Shown here: piece by piece, positions 61,379 through 64,000 of the stretch | How positions within the stretch are numbered: the first letter of the stretch is position 1 | Layout: each line of letters begins with the position of its first letter | Assembly: GCA_003116975.1 (NCBI GenBank) | Contig: BGKB01000035.1 | Coordinates: 434,001-498,000 of the forward strand | Source: Aurantiochytrium sp. KH105 | Taxonomy: Eukaryota > Sar > Bigyra > Thraustochytrida > Thraustochytriidae | Direction: 5' to 3' | DNA length: 64,000 nucleotides | Translations under genes and position numbers: made by a program | The notes under the pieces: model-generated | The model's database searches: none | What the model was told of the DNA's origin: nothing | Seen by the model: the letters and a program-made list of their open reading frames with translations, nothing else

Positions 61379-62450
61379 TTAGCGGCCAATGTAAGAACGC
61401 TCAGGATAGTATTCCGAGGGTCCTGGAAGGTCGCGCGCGTTGTAGATGATGGTGTCGAGTTCGGACTTGGGGTTCTGGTTTCCAAAACGAACGCCGCCGC
61501 CTCGATGCTGGGCGTCGGCACTGTACTCGCCAGGACCAGGAAGGTCCCGAGCACGAATGACTTCCCAGTCAATGTACGTCTTGCCGCGCGACATGCTCAC
61601 CCGGCCCACGCCTGATTTCTCCAGCGTCGAGGGAATTTGACCCGTCGCAGATACCGGACCTGGCAAGTCGCGGGCGCGCGCAATTGCGAGATCTAACGCC
61701 GAGGGTGTGCGCGCAGCATTGAACTTTCCTCCCTGTGGGCACAAAATTGAACAATGCGTGAGGAAGATGTTGACAGAGCGCCGAATGTACAGAAAAGAGG
61801 TTCAAAATGCAAAATCACAAAACGTCAAGGTGTCGGTCAGCATTCATTCAACAGCAAGCACAAATTGAACTCAACCCTTTCCCTATCCAGACGCAAACTT
61901 CACTTACCTTGGGAAGATTTGGTGCAAGATGTGGAGCATACGCGGCAGGGCCAGGTTGACCCTTGGTGAGGTACACATTCCACTCAATCCAGGATTTGGG
62001 TCTGGATTCGTTGAACTTTCCGCCAGAAGGTTGGCTCCATGCGCTCCTATCTTGCAGGTACACGATCGGCTCGTAGTTGTCGCGATCGCGAGGTTTCTTT
62101 GGTTGCGCTCGGCGCTCGACCCAGGCCATGCTTGGTCCGCATTTCATTTTCACGGGCTTAATGTCCTGATTCACAAAACCGGCGCTCCCGGGACCCGTGC
62201 GCGGTCGGGCCAGCGTCTCAATGCGCTTCATGTCGGGTGGTCGAGCGCGACGCTTCGAATCTTGCGCAGTGCCTGGCCTAGCATTATTGAGATCGCCGTA
62301 CGAGAAAGATGTGTGCAACTCAGAACGTGCGCCATTTTTCTTGGTCTTTGCTTTTCGATCACCAAGTTTCTTGGCCACAAGCGCGTCGTCGCTCTCGAGC
62401 TCTGCCAAAAAGGCCCTTACGTCCTGCGCCACTTCAGTCGCAGGTCGCAT
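61379..62450 (-). CDS. Sperm-tail PG-rich repeat (STPGR/SHIPPO-like) protein, two exons
   Basis: 298-aa protein from two exons: 62450-61908 (181 codons) and 61732-61379 (117 codons plus stop), joined in phase 0. STPGR proteins are axonemal or microtubule-associated, many being inner-junction or tip proteins. Exon 2 carries three ARDLPGPxxY-type units (the first two with GPVS and GPGEY, the third GPSEYY); exon 1 ends with QPGPAAY and contains PGSAGF. A GGKFN motif appears on both sides of the intron, consistent with the junction. The N-terminus is a helical, charged region. The start is the first ATG in frame (62450). It is a third cilium-related gene in this window. Confidence 0.82.
61733..61907 (-). 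other. Spliceosomal intron of the STPGR-like gene
   Basis: 175-bp intron with donor GTAAGTG (from 61907) and acceptor CCCACAG (ending 61733). It restores an uninterrupted repeat protein; without it exon 1's frame runs on for only about 20 more codons. The only confident intron in the window. Confidence 0.8.
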
Positions 62451-63368
62451 GGTCTTGGCGTCGCTCGCTCGCTCGCTCGCTTCTTGCTGTCTCTGCGACG
62501 TCCCAGGGTACGCGCAGCTCTTCCCAGCTCCGCTCGGCTCCGCCAGGGGCCACTGGCGGACACCTCCCGCCTGGAGATGCCAGTTTGCCAGCGAGCCACT
62601 CGCCAGGTCGCTCTTGCGCGGCCGCAGCGCTCGCTCACTCACTCACTCACTCCCTGTGCAAGCAAAACGTGGACGCGCACGAAGCGATCCGGTGGGGCCG
62701 AGAGCGGGGGGTCCCCGGTTGCCGCGCGGAGTACACACGGGGGTCCTCGCGCGTCCATGAGCACTTGTGACGCGCCACAGTGCCGGCAGTAGCAGGCGAT
62801 GACTCGATTCGCTCCGCGGGCGATCGAGGTAACGGAACAAAGCTGCGCAGCAAGCTTCCGTCTGGTTCTGTCCTTGACGCGTGCGGCGCGAGATTTTTTT
62901 CTGAATCTTCCTCCTCGCTTCTTCCCAGCTATGCTGGGAGGGAGGAGAGACCGCGCAGAGAAAGTTGCGCTTTCGCGGACGCGCGCGTCACAAGCGTTGG
63001 ATTCTGCACACGGGACTTCATTGCGCGTCAAGTCGTCCTGATGCAGGCATAGGAGACAATCAAAGGCCAAAAATTACTCTTCTCAGTGAAAAGAAATAGC
63101 GAGCGGCACAGGTGTCTCTTATTTACTCGCTGTTTCTCGCAGAGCCGAGCCACTCAGACGCTGTCCAATTGGCCAGAATTTATCTGACTTGACAAAAAAG
63201 GCAGCCACATCTCCTTTCAGCAATTGATTTACTTAGAAAACAAATGTATGGAGCTGTGCTCGACGGTTGGTCGCTTGCATTTCGCTATCGACTCCGGACT
63301 CCATCCATTTTCGTGTCCGTCTAACATAAACATGTAAGGCCTCCCTTGCTTCTACCCGCCGTTTGCTG
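62451..63368. other. Intergenic region with (GCTC)n and (ACTC)n tracts
   Basis: 0.9 kb upstream of the STPGR-like gene and downstream of the partial membrane-protein gene. It contains GCTC units at 62459-62482 and ACTC units at 62630-62653. Overlapping ORFs here have no domains. Confidence 0.45.
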
Positions 63369-64000
63369 CTATCCCTTTTCCATCTTTAATATGGCAAACA
63401 TTGACGGAACATGCGTAAAGACATCAGAGGGAAGTCCCAAGACGAGGCTTTTGATGTTTGTGAGCTCCTCGTCCAGCTCCCGAAAGACGCGGCCCGCCAC
63501 AAGACGACCCGCGATCAAAAGGCTGGCCAAAACAAAAAGAGAAGAAAGCTTTTCCCAAAAGATCGACTCCACCTGCGTGTCGATTGAGTTTGTGTAGATA
63601 CGCATAGCCTGCTCAAGTTGCTGACCAAGAAGTATATTCCCTTGGAAGTCGCGCAATATTACCTGCGAGTCTTCAACGTCCGCCAGAGCACTCTCCATGC
63701 TCGCGCCCTCGGCCTGCAGAGCGAGAAAGACCTCTGTAGCACTTGACACCCGGCGTGCTCGATCCAAGAACTGCCTGAGTGCAAAGGAAAGCCCGAGGCG
63801 TAGATCGAAGGCCAAGCATTCCGACGTCGTGTTCGACGTCGACAATAAACTCTCGTGGGCAACGCAGTCTGTCCCGCAAGCGTCAACGAAATTGAGGTCG
63901 AAAAGATCACCATCCGCGTCTGCGAATGGTTTGACGCCCAATGAAGAGTTCCCAAAGTTGAGCGCACGATCGTAAACTTCCACCAGTGCAGTGTGCTCGT
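63369..64000 (-). CDS. Membrane protein, C-terminal part (5' end beyond the window)
   Basis: About 210 codons, open to the window edge, so the N-terminus is missing. It shows a polar, Cys-containing, presumably extracellular region with predicted helices, one membrane helix (SSLFVLASLLIAGRLVAG), and a short cytosolic tail with NIKSLVLGLPSDVF and a Pro-containing end. That layout fits a sensor or receptor-like protein; similar tails occur in large protist membrane proteins, but I cannot name the family. The stop at 63369-63371 may be the true end, or a 3' exon may be missed. Confidence 0.55.
   Translation of the reverse strand, partial: EHTALVEVYDRALNFGNSSLGVKPFADADGDLFDLNFVDACGTDCVAHESLLSTSNTTSECLAFDLRLGLSFALRQFLDRARRVSSATEVFLALQAEGASMESALADVEDSQVILRDFQGNILLGQQLEQAMRIYTNSIDTQVESIFWEKLSSLFVLASLLIAGRLVAGRVFRELDEELTNIKSLVLGLPSDVFTHVPSMFAILKMEKG

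Overview
The window reads as nuclear DNA from a GC-rich, intron-poor, flagellated, non-photosynthetic protist. The best fit is a thraustochytrid (Labyrinthulea, stramenopiles), but that is inferred from content and not shown by a marker gene. The evidence is eukaryote-only genes (a Pol III subunit, a P4-ATPase, SPEF2, a mitochondrial IF-2 with a presequence), long single-exon genes, one clear GT-AG intron, and a fused fatty acyl-CoA reductase/acyltransferase of the kind used for ether lipids. No tRNA, rRNA, CRISPR array, reverse transcriptase or intact transposon was recognised.

Layout. 1-16 kb: NUBP1/NBP35 (+), a VWA-domain protein (-), the FAR-acyltransferase fusion (+), a p25-alpha protein (+) and the central-pair protein SPEF2/CPC1 (-). 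17-22 kb: three paralogous proteins (+,+,-) with a short N-terminal Cys-rich EGF-like tail and about seven membrane segments, a family I cannot name. 24-27 kb: two unrecognised proteins. 28.5-34.5 kb: a P4-ATPase (-) divergent from a gamma-glutamylamine-cyclotransferase-like/methyltransferase fusion (+). 34.9-52 kb: three GltS-type (ESS family) sodium:glutamate symporter-like genes, all on the minus strand and spaced almost exactly 7.75 kb apart. The second and third are about 96% identical, and their upstream sequence is also partly conserved. 56-64 kb: RPC34/RPC6 (+), mitochondrial IF-2 with a giant Asn tract (-), a two-exon sperm-tail PG-rich repeat protein (-), and the 3' part of a membrane protein (-) that runs off the window.

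Functional themes. Three genes are ciliary or microtubular (p25-alpha, SPEF2, STPGR). The FAR-acyltransferase fusion would supply the two entry activities of ether-lipid synthesis. The GltS array suggests dosage amplification of sodium-coupled anion or amino-acid uptake in a marine cell. The 7TM cluster is the best candidate for a previously undescribed system.

The long gaps (36.6-42.7, 44.3-50.4 and 52.0-56.4 kb) are GC-rich, full of 4- and 5-bp microsatellites and littered with chance ORFs on both strands. I could not support an intact gene in them. One minus-strand stretch near 48.0-48.7 kb looks like a decayed coding sequence. Identifications come from reading motifs by eye; no database search was run.
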